From: Gammaproteobacteria bacterium
GTDB taxonomy: Bacteria > Pseudomonadota > Gammaproteobacteria > Pseudomonadales > UBA5518
Direction: 5' to 3'
NCBI GenBank assembly: GCA_016705365.1
Contig: JADIYI010000005.1
Location: 412,412-476,411 of the forward strand
Length of the DNA stretch: 64,000 bases
Shown: positions 17,669 to 25,728 of the stretch, piece after piece
Position numbering within the stretch: the first letter of the stretch is position 1
Layout of the letters: every line of letters begins with the position of its first letter
The notes under the pieces: generated by a model
Told to the model about the DNA's origin: nothing
The model's database searches: none
The model's input: only the letters and a program-made list of their open reading frames with translations
Position numbers and translations under genes: made by a program

Positions 17669-18289
17669 TTGAGCCAGTTTTTCCAGATCCATCCCCTCAA
17701 TCCCCAGCCGCGGCTGGTGAGCCTGGTCGTGGAGCAGTTGCGGCGCGGGGCGGTGATCGTCTATCCCACGGATTCCGCCTACGCGCTGGGTTGTCATATT
17801 GGCGACAAGGCCGCGCTCGATCGCATCCGCGCGATCCGGCGTCTCGATGTGCGGCACAATTTTACCCTGATGTGCCGCGACCTGTCCGAACTCTCCACCT
17901 ATGCGCAGGTCGACAACGCCAGCTACCGCCTGCTGCGCACCCATACTCCGGGTCCTTATACCTTCATCCTGCGCGCGACCCCGGAGGTTCCGCGACGGCT
18001 GATGCATCCCAAGCGCAAGACCATCGGCATGCGGGTGCCGGACAATGCCATTGCGCTGGCGCTGCTCGAGGCGCTCGATGAGCCGATCATGAGCGTCACG
18101 TTGTCACTGCCGGGCGAGGAGTTGCCGTTGAATGACCCGGAGGATATCCGCGAGCGGCTCGAGCACCTGGTCGATGTGATCGTCGACGGAGGCAGTTGCG
18201 GGCTCGAACCCACGACGGTGATCGACCTGGCGGGCGAAGCGCCCGAGATCATCCGCCGCGGCAAGGGTGATGCGGCGGTCTTCGAGTGA
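17669..18289 (+). CDS. yciO: Sua5/YciO/YrdC-type protein, YciO branch
   Basis: 206 residues from a TTG start, chosen because the protein then opens LSQFFQIHPLNPQPRL, matching the YciO N-terminus. The YrdC fold is visible: VIVYPTDSAYALGCHIGDK, IRRLDVRHNFTLMCRDLSEL, PGPYTFILRATPEVPRR, and EPTTVIDLAGEAPEIIRRG. Sua5/TsaC enzymes make threonylcarbamoyl-adenylate for tRNA t6A; the YciO branch binds similar ligands with weaker known activity. The frame is open upstream through the end of rnm, but that part has no similarity. Confidence 0.88.
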   Translation: MSQFFQIHPLNPQPRLVSLVVEQLRRGAVIVYPTDSAYALGCHIGDKAALDRIRAIRRLDVRHNFTLMCRDLSELSTYAQVDNASYRLLRTHTPGPYTFILRATPEVPRRLMHPKRKTIGMRVPDNAIALALLEALDEPIMSVTLSLPGEELPLNDPEDIRERLEHLVDVIVDGGSCGLEPTTVIDLAGEAPEIIRRGKGDAAVFE

Positions 18290-18480
18290 TATACGGGTGG
18301 GCCGGCGCCATCGCGCCCGTTATAATCGCCCGTCTTCTGTCTGCATGGAAATCTGCCCGAATGGAGCCCACTTGACGCATTCTGATGCCAGTGACAACTG
18401 CGCGCAGGAATTGATCGAACCGCTGGCATCGGTCCCGGTTCAGGCGCCGACGTCGCGAAGAAGCGTCCGGGCAACAGGAA

Positions 18481-19272
18481 TTGCCGTTCGCGCTGGTGCA
18501 TGGCAAGCCGCTCATGGTGCTGCCGCGCGATCTGTATATCCCGCCCGAGGCACTGGAGGTCTTTCTCGAGACCTTCGAAGGCCCTCTCGACCTGCTGCTG
18601 TACCTGATAAGGCGCCAGAATCTCGATATTCTCGAGATCAACGTGGCCCGGATCACCGAACAGTACATGCAGTACGTCGAGCTGATGGATGCAGTGCACT
18701 TCGAGCTGGCGGCGGAATACCTGGTGATGTCGGCGATGCTCGCCGAGATCAAGTCGCGCATGCTGCTGCCGCGCCAGGAAAGCGGGCTGGATGAGGAACT
18801 CGATCCACGCGCGAGCCTGATCCGGCGCCTGCAGGAGTATGAACAATTCAAGCAGGCGGCCGAGGACATCGATTCGCTGCCGCGCCTCGAACGCGACGTG
18901 TTTGCGGCCAATGCGGAGCCACCGGAAATTCGCCGCAGCCGCGTCCATCCGCAGGTCGATCTGCGCGAATTGCTGCTGGCCTTCAGCGATGTGGTACGTC
19001 GTGCCACACTGCACGGCAGTCATCATATCCAGTTCGAGAAGTTGTCGACGCGCGAGCGCATGGCACAGGTTCTGGCGCGCCTGCAGACACCGCACTTCGT
19101 GCCCTTTGTCGCGCTGTTCACGGTGGAGGAGGGACGCATGGGCGTGGTCGTCACCTTCCTCGCGATCATGGAGCTGATCAAGGAGTCGCTGGTAGAAATG
19201 GTGCAGTCGGAACCGTTTGGACCCATTCACGTAAGGCCGCGAGGGCAGGATGCAATTGAAGTCGATAATTGA
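18481..19272 (+). CDS. scpA: Segregation and condensation protein A (ScpA)
   Basis: 263 residues from the TTG at 18481. The kleisin of the SMC-ScpAB condensin: ETFEGPLDLLLYLIRRQNLD near residues 30-50, then FELAAEYLVMSAMLAEIKSRMLLP, and the C-terminal winged helix with FVALFTVEEGRMGVVVTFLAIMELIKES. Pseudomonas-type ScpA proteins have an extra N-terminal segment ending in QQELPFALVHG. That peptide is encoded here, but the part before it lies in another frame (from ATG 18345), so a one-base indel near 18450 probably removes the true start. TATAAT at 18321-18326 is a likely -10. It overlaps scpB by 23 bases. Confidence 0.88.
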   Translation: MPFALVHGKPLMVLPRDLYIPPEALEVFLETFEGPLDLLLYLIRRQNLDILEINVARITEQYMQYVELMDAVHFELAAEYLVMSAMLAEIKSRMLLPRQESGLDEELDPRASLIRRLQEYEQFKQAAEDIDSLPRLERDVFAANAEPPEIRRSRVHPQVDLRELLLAFSDVVRRATLHGSHHIQFEKLSTRERMAQVLARLQTPHFVPFVALFTVEEGRMGVVVTFLAIMELIKESLVEMVQSEPFGPIHVRPRGQDAIEVDN

Positions 19273-20032
19273 AGGTGCGCTGCTGGCGGCGGGGCGGGCA
19301 CTCACGCTGGCGGAAATCGCGGACCTGTTCGATGCCCCGAGCCGCCCGGGCGACGAGGAGCTGGGTACGGCGCTGGAGGAATTGCGGGCCGATTGCGCCG
19401 GGCGCGCGCTGGAACTGCGCGAGGTCGCAAGCGGCTACCGGCTGCAGGTGCGCCAGCAATTTGCGCCGTGGATAGCCAGGCTGTGGGATGAAAAGCCCGC
19501 GCGTTACTCCCGCGCCCTGCTCGAGACGCTGTCGCTCATTGCTTATCGCCAGCCGATCACGCGTGGCGATATCGAGGAGATCCGCGGCGTGGCGGTCAAC
19601 CCGAACATCATCCGCACGCTGCAGGAGCGCGAGTGGGTGCGGGTAGTCGGGCAGCGTGATGTGCCGGGGCGCCCGGAACTGTTTGCGACGACGCGCCAGT
19701 TTCTCGATCATTTCGGGCTGAGCGGGCTCGACCAGTTGCCGACGCTGGCCGAGATCAAGGACTTCGAGCAGGTGAGCCCGGTGCTGGAGCTGGCGATCGA
19801 TGTGCAAAGCGCCCCCGCGGAGGATGTCCTCGCCGGGTCGGACGGGGCCTGCGAGGCGGACGCAACCGCAATCGCTCGATTCGATGTCGAGCCGGACGCG
19901 GATATGGATACCGCAGAGCAGGAATTCGGTGCCGGGACGGGGGACGAACCGGAACCCTCAGCGGCCCCCGAAGCGGACGCTGATCCGGATCACTCCGGGG
20001 CAACCGATGCGTTCCGGGACGAGCGATCGTGA
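19250..20032 (+). CDS. scpB: Segregation and condensation protein B (ScpB)
   Basis: 260 residues. The two winged-helix domains of ScpB show in SIIEGALLAAGRALTLAEIA and YSRALLETLSLIAYRQPITR, followed by GVAVNPNIIRTLQEREWVRV and GRPELFATTRQFLDHFGL. It bridges ScpA and the Smc head domains. An acidic, disordered C-terminal tail of about 75 residues (many Asp, Glu, Ala) is longer than in many ScpB proteins. It overlaps scpA at its start and rluB at its end, so the three are co-translated. Confidence 0.93.
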   Translation: MQLKSIIEGALLAAGRALTLAEIADLFDAPSRPGDEELGTALEELRADCAGRALELREVASGYRLQVRQQFAPWIARLWDEKPARYSRALLETLSLIAYRQPITRGDIEEIRGVAVNPNIIRTLQEREWVRVVGQRDVPGRPELFATTRQFLDHFGLSGLDQLPTLAEIKDFEQVSPVLELAIDVQSAPAEDVLAGSDGACEADATAIARFDVEPDADMDTAEQEFGAGTGDEPEPSAAPEADADPDHSGATDAFRDERS

Positions 20033-20898
20033 CCGATCCGGTGCGTCTGCAGAAAGCCCTTGCGGACGCCGGGCTGGGTTCGCGACGCGAGATCGAGCGC
20101 TGGATAGAGGCGGGGCGTATCCAGCTGAACGGGCGCGTGGCCACGTTGGGGCAGAAGGTCGGACCCGATGACAGCGTGCTGGTCGATGGCCGGGCGGTGC
20201 GCGTGGCCCGGGCCGCGGCGAGCGCGCCCCGGGTGCTCGCCTACAACAAGCCGGAAGGGGAAATCTGCAGTCGTCGCGATCCGGAGGGGCGGCCAACCGT
20301 GTTCGGCGCTTTGCCACGGATACGCGATGCGCGCTGGGTGATCGTGGGCCGACTCGATTTCAACACCAGCGGCCTGCTGCTGGCAACGGACTCCGGTGAA
20401 CTGGCCGCGCGATTGATGCATCCGGGCCGGCAAATCGAGCGCGAGTACCTGGTGCGGGTGCTCGGCGAGGTGGATGCGGCGCTGCTGGCGCGGTTGCGCG
20501 AGGGCGTGGCCCTGGACGATGGCATGGCCTCGTTCGACGAGGTACGTGAACAGCCGGGAGGCTCGGGCAGCAATCGCTGGTTCTCGGTGGTGTTGCGCGA
20601 GGGCCGTAACCGCGAGGTGCGGCGGCTTTGGGAATCGCAGGGCTGCAAGGTCAGCCGCCTCAAGCGGGTACGCTTCGGGGGCGTGGTGCTCGGGCCGCGG
20701 GAGCGCCGCGGCACCTGGCGCGAATTGACCGAGGCAGAGGTTGCGCTGCTGGGTGCCAGCGTGGGTTTGCAGCAGGCAGCGGAAGCGGGCGAGCCGCAAC
20801 AGCGTCGCGAGCAACGCGCCAGGCGCGCACCGGTTACCCGCGTGGCAACCACGCGGTCGGCAAGCGCGCGTGCCGCGACCACCCGGCGCAAGCGCTGA
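20029..20898 (+). CDS. rluB: 23S rRNA pseudouridine synthase RluB
   Basis: 289 residues from GTG. An N-terminal S4 RNA-binding domain (RLQKALADAGLGSRREIERW) is followed by the RsuA/RluB catalytic domain with VGRLDFNTSGLLLATDSGEL (catalytic Asp in GRLDF) and VLREGRNREVRRLWESQGC. RluB makes pseudouridine 2605 in 23S rRNA. The C-terminal 45 residues are a basic Arg/Ala-rich tail typical of RluB. It overlaps the stop of scpB (GTGA). Confidence 0.92.
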   Translation: MTDPVRLQKALADAGLGSRREIERWIEAGRIQLNGRVATLGQKVGPDDSVLVDGRAVRVARAAASAPRVLAYNKPEGEICSRRDPEGRPTVFGALPRIRDARWVIVGRLDFNTSGLLLATDSGELAARLMHPGRQIEREYLVRVLGEVDAALLARLREGVALDDGMASFDEVREQPGGSGSNRWFSVVLREGRNREVRRLWESQGCKVSRLKRVRFGGVVLGPRERRGTWRELTEAEVALLGASVGLQQAAEAGEPQQRREQRARRAPVTRVATTRSASARAATTRRKR

Positions 20899-21847
20899 TC
20901 AGCTGGCGGCGACGACCCGGTTGCGGCCCTGGTTCTTGGCGGCATAAAGCGCACGGTCCGCGCGATCGAACAGCTCGCCGATGGTTTCATCGTGACGGAA
21001 TTCGCCGCAGCCGATACTCACCGTGATCGTTGGTGCCGATCCGCCGTCTGGCTTGCGATGCGTCGCGATACGCTGGCGGATACGCTCCGCGATTTCCATG
21101 CCCTTGACCTGGGCCGTCTGGCTCAGCATCACCACGAATTCCTCGCCACCAAAGCGAAACGCCTGATCGTAGGGACGCAGACAATCGGTGATCTGCGCCG
21201 CCACGGTGCGCAGCACCTGATCGCCCGCGCTGTGTCCAAAGCAGTCGTTGATGCGCTTGAAGTGATCGATGTCGACCACCAGTAACGCGAACGGATGTCC
21301 GAAGCGATGCGCGGGCCAGTTCGGTGGCGAGTGATGCGTCGAGCGCCATGCGATTGCCGAGGCCGGTGAGCGAATCCTTGCGTGCCAGCAGCTTGAGCCG
21401 GTGATGGCACAGCGCATTGCTCAAGGGCGCACTCAGCAGTGAAAGCGCGTTCGCCAGCGGTGCCCGGGCCTCCAGCGCGGTCTGCAGTTCGATATCGCCG
21501 ATGTGTGCGCCGCCGTGTTGCAGGCGCGAACGCAGGCTGTAGCGCCCGCCATTGCCGACCAGAAAGGCCTCGCCGGTATCGGGCGCGGTGTAGCAGAGTC
21601 CCTCGATCGGCAGCGAGGTACGCGTCTCGATCAGGAACTCCTCGAGCAGCGTATGGATATCGAGATGCCGGTGCAGGCGATTGATGAGTTGCAGCTCCGC
21701 GAGGGCCGGACTGCGATCCTCGGGCGTATCGAGGAACATCGCCGCGGGACGGGCATTGGGGCAGGGAAACTGGAGAATGTCTGCTCCTGGCATACGCGGT
21801 ATTACCGTGGAGTGGAATTTGGTAGCGGGCAGCGAAGCGATATTCAT
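20899..21847 (-). pseudogene. GGDEF diguanylate cyclase, frameshifted in this sequence
   Basis: The N-terminal sensory-like part (ALAELQLINRLHRHLDIHTL and a GAF-like stretch) and the start of the GGDEF domain (KDSLTGLGNRMALD) lie in one frame. The rest (VVDIDHFKRINDCFGHSAGD, FRFGGEEFVVML, ADRALYAAKNQGRNRV) lies in another. The switch falls at a GGG run (21313-21315 on the plus strand); dropping one base restores ELA-AHRFGHPFALLVVDID. The catalytic motif is GGEEF, so the restored protein of about 315 residues would be an active c-di-GMP synthase. The start is uncertain (21847, 21865 or 21793). Probably intact in the living cell. Confidence 0.8.
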
Positions 21848-22007
21848 GCCAAAGAAGCAAGGCACCGGCTAACCCATTGAAAATAATAGGCTTGGTCTGG
21901 GTGCGCTGACGCACCTGAAAAGTGGGGGGCGAATTCCTGATCGTAACGACAGGAAATTGGCGTGGTGTGCGGATGCTTGCGTCGTCAATTCGTCGCGGTG
22001 GCAATGG

Positions 22008-22766
22008 TTATCCGGGCTGGGCATCCAGCGAGCGGCCAGAAACCCCCGCGCTTGCCGGCCCCATCAGGTATAGATAGCTGGGCATGATCGCCGCGGGCGA
22101 CGGGTTGCGTTGCGGCGGTTCGGCCGGATAGGCGGTGCGCCGCATGGTGGTGTTGGTGGCGCCCGGATTGATGCAGTTGACGCGGATCCGCGTGGTGTTC
22201 TGCAATTCGTCCGCAAGCACCTGGGAAAGTCCTTCGACCGCAAACTTCGACACTGCGTAGGCACCCCAGTAGGCGCGACCGCGCCGCCCGACGCCGGAGC
22301 TCGAGAACAGCACGGATGCCTCGGGTGCGGCCATCAGCGCGGGCAGCAGGGCGCGGGTGAGCACGAATGCCGCTTCCACGTTGACCTTCATCACCTCGCG
22401 CCACTGCTCGAGGGGATACTGCTCGAGCGGGGTGCGCGGCCCGAGCAGCGCCGCGTTGTGCAGCAGCCCATGCAGACAACCGAGTTCCGCGCCCAGTTGC
22501 CCGGCGAGCGCGGCAAAATCGCTCTCGGTGGCGCGCGCCAGGTCGAGCACCTGGATGACGGGCTGCGGCGCTCCGCTGGCGACGATCGCGTCGTAGCAAC
22601 TTTCGAGCTTTGCCTGGGTGCGTCCCAGCAGCACCACGGTCGCGCCATGGGTCGCGAAGCATTCAGCCGCGGCGCGTCCGATACCGTCGCCGGCGCCCGT
22701 TACCAGGATATTGCGGCCGTCGAGCAGTGCCGGTGGTGCTTGATATCGATGTGCTTCGGTTGTCAT
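22008..22766 (-). CDS. yciK: YciK-type short-chain dehydrogenase/reductase
   Basis: 252 residues. Rossmann NAD(P) site NILVTGAGDGIGRAAAECF, HNAALLGPRTPLEQ, the catalytic triad region SSSGVGRRGRAYWGAYAVSK (Ser...Tyr-x3-Lys) and NCINPGATNTTMR. The NAALLG and GR.YWGAYAVSKFA wording is typical of YciK. Its substrate is unknown. It is the last gene of the mtaD-ubiG-phosphatase-yciK run, a known Pseudomonas order. ATG at 22766 is preceded by AGGAAGAG-like purines (GCGGAAGAGC). Confidence 0.9.
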   Translation of the reverse strand: MTTEAHRYQAPPALLDGRNILVTGAGDGIGRAAAECFATHGATVVLLGRTQAKLESCYDAIVASGAPQPVIQVLDLARATESDFAALAGQLGAELGCLHGLLHNAALLGPRTPLEQYPLEQWREVMKVNVEAAFVLTRALLPALMAAPEASVLFSSSGVGRRGRAYWGAYAVSKFAVEGLSQVLADELQNTTRIRVNCINPGATNTTMRRTAYPAEPPQRNPSPAAIMPSYLYLMGPASAGVSGRSLDAQPG

Positions 22767-22782
22767 CAGCTCTTCCGCGTGA

Positions 22783-23466
22783 TCAATGCCCGTAGAAATG
22801 TCGCGCGAGAACGTCTTGTATTCCGGCCACGGTATCGGCGTAGAAATCGGCGTTCCAGTCGCTGGCGAGTTCGCCCTGGTCGAGGTAGCCATAGGTCGCG
22901 GCTATGGTTGCCATGCCGGCCTGGCGCCCGGCCTCGATGTCGCGGCGATGATCGCCCACATAAACCGACTCCTCGACCGCGCAGCCCAGCCTGCTGCAGG
23001 CGAGCAGCAAGGGCTCCGGGTCGGGCTTGGTGCGCGTGACGTGATCAGGGCAGACCAGCACGCCGGGCGCAGGCCGCAGCGCCACGCGTTCCATCAGCGG
23101 GGCCGCCAGATAACTCGGCTTGTTGGTTACCACGCCCCAGGAAATTCCACGCAGCCCAAGTTCTCCGAGCAGCTCGACGATGCCCGGAAACGGCACGGTA
23201 TCCACCAGCAGGTGGCCATCGTAGAGCTCCAGCAAACGCAGCCTGAGAGCTTCGAAGCGGGGATGATCCTCGGCGATGCCAAAAGCCTGCCGGACCAGGG
23301 CCCGGGCCCCGTTCGAAACCGTGCGTCGCACCAGATCGTAAGCCATGGGCTCGCGGTCGTTCTCGGCCAGCAGCAGGTTGATCACGGTTGCGAAATCGGG
23401 TGCCGTATCGAGCAATGTGCCGTCGAGATCGAACAGCACGCTGCGCAGGCGCGCGCGCTTGCTCAT
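22783..23466 (-). CDS. mupP: HAD-superfamily phosphatase (phosphoglycolate phosphatase / MupP type)
   Basis: 227 residues. HAD motif I is VLFDLDGTLLDTAPDF, motif II is GVVTNKPSYLAAPL, and motif III/IV is GCAVEESVYVGDHRRDIEAG. In Pseudomonas the gene at this position, between ubiG and yciK, is MupP, an N-acetylmuramic acid 6-phosphate phosphatase in cell-wall recycling. Elsewhere it is annotated Gph. The choice between the two activities rests on gene order only. The start overlaps the ubiG stop (ATGA). Confidence 0.85.
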   Translation of the reverse strand: MSKRARLRSVLFDLDGTLLDTAPDFATVINLLLAENDREPMAYDLVRRTVSNGARALVRQAFGIAEDHPRFEALRLRLLELYDGHLLVDTVPFPGIVELLGELGLRGISWGVVTNKPSYLAAPLMERVALRPAPGVLVCPDHVTRTKPDPEPLLLACSRLGCAVEESVYVGDHRRDIEAGRQAGMATIAATYGYLDQGELASDWNADFYADTVAGIQDVLARHFYGH

Positions 23467-24176
23467 CCGGGGCGGCGCGCATGCACGAGATAATTCACAT
23501 CCACATCGCTGCCGAGGCTGAACGCCTGGGTGAGCGGGTTATACAGCATACCCGAGATGTCCTGGGTATCGAGCCCGGCGCGCCGGGCCCAGCCTGCCAG
23601 CTCGGAGGGGCGGATAAAGCGCGCGTAATCGTGGGTTCCCTTGGGCAGCAGGCCGAGCAGGTGCTCTGCCCCCACGATTGCGAACAGGTAGCTCTTGGGA
23701 TTGCGATTGATGGTTGCGAAGTACACGTCTCCACCGGGCCGCACGAGTTGCGCGCAGGCATCGACCAGCGAGGCAGGGTCCGGCACGTGCTCCAGCACTT
23801 CCAGGCAGGTGACGATGTCGTAGCTCCCGGCCGCTTCGTTCGCCAGATCCTCGGCGGTGGACAGCCGGTAATCGATATCGAGGCCCGATTCGAGCAGGTG
23901 CAGGCGCGCCACCGCCAGTGGTGCCTCGCCCATGTCGATGCCGGTCACGGTTGCGCCGCGCTGCGCCAGGCCCTCGCTCAGGATGCCACCGCCGCAGCCC
24001 ACATCGAGCACCCGTTTGCCGGCCACCGCCGAACGCCGGTCGATGTAGTTGGCCCGCAGGGGATTCATCTGGTGCAGGGGACGGAACTCGCCGGATGGGT
24101 CCCACCAGCGGCTTGCAAGCGCCTCGAACTTGGCGATCTCCGCGGCATCGATATTGGCTCGGGTATCGGCATTCAT
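23463..24176 (-). CDS. ubiG: Ubiquinone biosynthesis O-methyltransferase UbiG
   Basis: 237 residues. Opens with the family pattern AEIAKFEALASRWWDPSGEF, then HQMNPLRANYIDRR, the SAM motif VLDVGCGGGILSEGLAQRGA, VTGIDMGEAPLAVARLH, and the late HDYARFIRPSELAGWARRAGL. It catalyses both O-methylations in ubiquinone synthesis. It sits downstream of mtaD by 15 bases and is coupled to the HAD phosphatase. Confidence 0.95.
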   Translation of the reverse strand: MNADTRANIDAAEIAKFEALASRWWDPSGEFRPLHQMNPLRANYIDRRSAVAGKRVLDVGCGGGILSEGLAQRGATVTGIDMGEAPLAVARLHLLESGLDIDYRLSTAEDLANEAAGSYDIVTCLEVLEHVPDPASLVDACAQLVRPGGDVYFATINRNPKSYLFAIVGAEHLLGLLPKGTHDYARFIRPSELAGWARRAGLDTQDISGMLYNPLTQAFSLGSDVDVNYLVHARRPG

Positions 24177-24191
24177 CCGTCGTGGTACTCC

Positions 24192-25514
24192 TCAGGCATT
24201 GGCGATGCGATCGTGCCACACACGCATCTGCGCAAGCAGCCGGTCGGTGTCGAGTTCGCAAGGACGGCCCTCTTCCAGCAACAGGCGCCCCTCCACCCAC
24301 GCGTGGCTTACCGCGCTGCGGTTTGCGGCGTAGACGAGCGCTGAATGCATATCGTAGAGCGGGTTGCAGTCGATGCGCTGCATGTTCACGGCGATCAGGT
24401 CGGCGTCCTTGCCCGGCACCAGGCTGCCGATGCGCTCGGCGATGCCGAGTGCTTGCGCGCCGCTCAGGGTCGCCATGCGGATCGCGGCGTGCGCCGACAA
24501 TGCGGTCGGATCGCCGCTGCTGCCCTTGGCCAGCAATGCGGCAAGGCGTGTTTCCGCGAACATGTCGAGCGCGTTGTTGCTGGCAGCACCGTCGGTGCCG
24601 AGCGCGACGTTGATTCCGGCACCGAGCAGGCTGCGCACCGGGCAGAAACCGGCTGCGAGCTTCAGATTGGAACTCGGGCAATGCACGATCTGCACGCGGT
24701 TGCGCGCCAGCTGCTCGAGGTCCTCGACGGCAACCTGGGTCATGTGCACCGCCTGCAGGCGCGGCGACAGCAGGCCCAGGCGGTCCAGCCGGGCAAGCGG
24801 GCGCAAGCCATGCTGCGCGATCGAGTCGCGCACTTCGTCGGCGCTCTCGTGCAGGTGCATCTGCACCGGGGCGTCGAGTTCGGCGGAAAGCGTCGACACG
24901 CGCGCCAGCGTGGCGTCGCCGGTGGTGTAGGGGGCATGTGGCCCGAAGGCAAAACCGAGCCGCGGGTTGCCCTTGAAGCGATCACGCACCTGCAGCCCCT
25001 TGCCGATGTATTCATCGGCGTTGGCGGCCCAGGCGCTGGGAAGATCGAGAATCGGGAAAGCGATCTGCGCCCTGCATCCGCTCTCGAGCACTGTCGCGGC
25101 GACCACATCGGGGAAGTAGTACATGTCGCTGAAACAGGTGGTGCCCCCGCGCAGCATCTCCGCGATGGCCAGGCGCGTGCCGGTACGGACGAAGTCCTCC
25201 CCGACCCAGCGCGCCTCCGCCGGCCAGACATGGTTTTGCAGCCAGTCCATAAGGGTGTGATCGTCCGCGAGCCCGCGCAACAGCGTCATCGCCGCGTGCC
25301 CGTGGGTGTTGACCAGCCCCGGCATCAGCAGATGATCCGGCAATTGCCACTCGCGTGCCGCCCGATAGCGCCCCGCCACCGAGGCGCTCGGCAGGATCGC
25401 CGCGATGCGACCCTTGTCGATCACCACGCAATGCCGCTCGAGCACCACATCGGAGGGCTCAACCGGCAGGACCCAGCCCGCGTGGACGATCTGTTCGACC
25501 GGTTCCAGATCCAT
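24192..25514 (-). CDS. mtaD: 5-methylthioadenosine / S-adenosylhomocysteine deaminase (TRZ/ATZ family)
   Basis: 440 residues. Amidohydrolase metal site LMPGLVNTHGHAAMTLLRGL (HxH), then GPHAPYTTGDATL, QMHLHESADEVRDSI, VHMTQ and ALGTDGAASNNALDMFAE with the conserved Asp. In Pseudomonas the orthologue deaminates methylthioadenosine to methylthioinosine for salvage. There mtnA lies between mtaD and gyrA, but here gyrA follows directly, divergent. ATG at 25514 is chosen because the domain starts there. An upstream open frame adds 54 residues without similarity. Confidence 0.9.
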   Translation of the reverse strand: MDLEPVEQIVHAGWVLPVEPSDVVLERHCVVIDKGRIAAILPSASVAGRYRAAREWQLPDHLLMPGLVNTHGHAAMTLLRGLADDHTLMDWLQNHVWPAEARWVGEDFVRTGTRLAIAEMLRGGTTCFSDMYYFPDVVAATVLESGCRAQIAFPILDLPSAWAANADEYIGKGLQVRDRFKGNPRLGFAFGPHAPYTTGDATLARVSTLSAELDAPVQMHLHESADEVRDSIAQHGLRPLARLDRLGLLSPRLQAVHMTQVAVEDLEQLARNRVQIVHCPSSNLKLAAGFCPVRSLLGAGINVALGTDGAASNNALDMFAETRLAALLAKGSSGDPTALSAHAAIRMATLSGAQALGIAERIGSLVPGKDADLIAVNMQRIDCNPLYDMHSALVYAANRSAVSHAWVEGRLLLEEGRPCELDTDRLLAQMRVWHDRIANA

Positions 25515-25728
25515 TGCTTCCCGTGCGCGATCCGCGATTGACGAAGCGCGCAAGTATAACCGCAAGACCACTGCCCCGGTGCCCGCGTACCGCGCCCGTG
25601 AGGCCTTATCCGCGCCGCCACCTCGTGTGCTATGATGCCGCCTTTTTTGAGGGGCCCGGAGGATGATCCCGGGCAACCTTCCCCCCGACTTCCGGCGGGA
25701 CAGGAATCAAGTTGTTTTTCAGGTGGTT

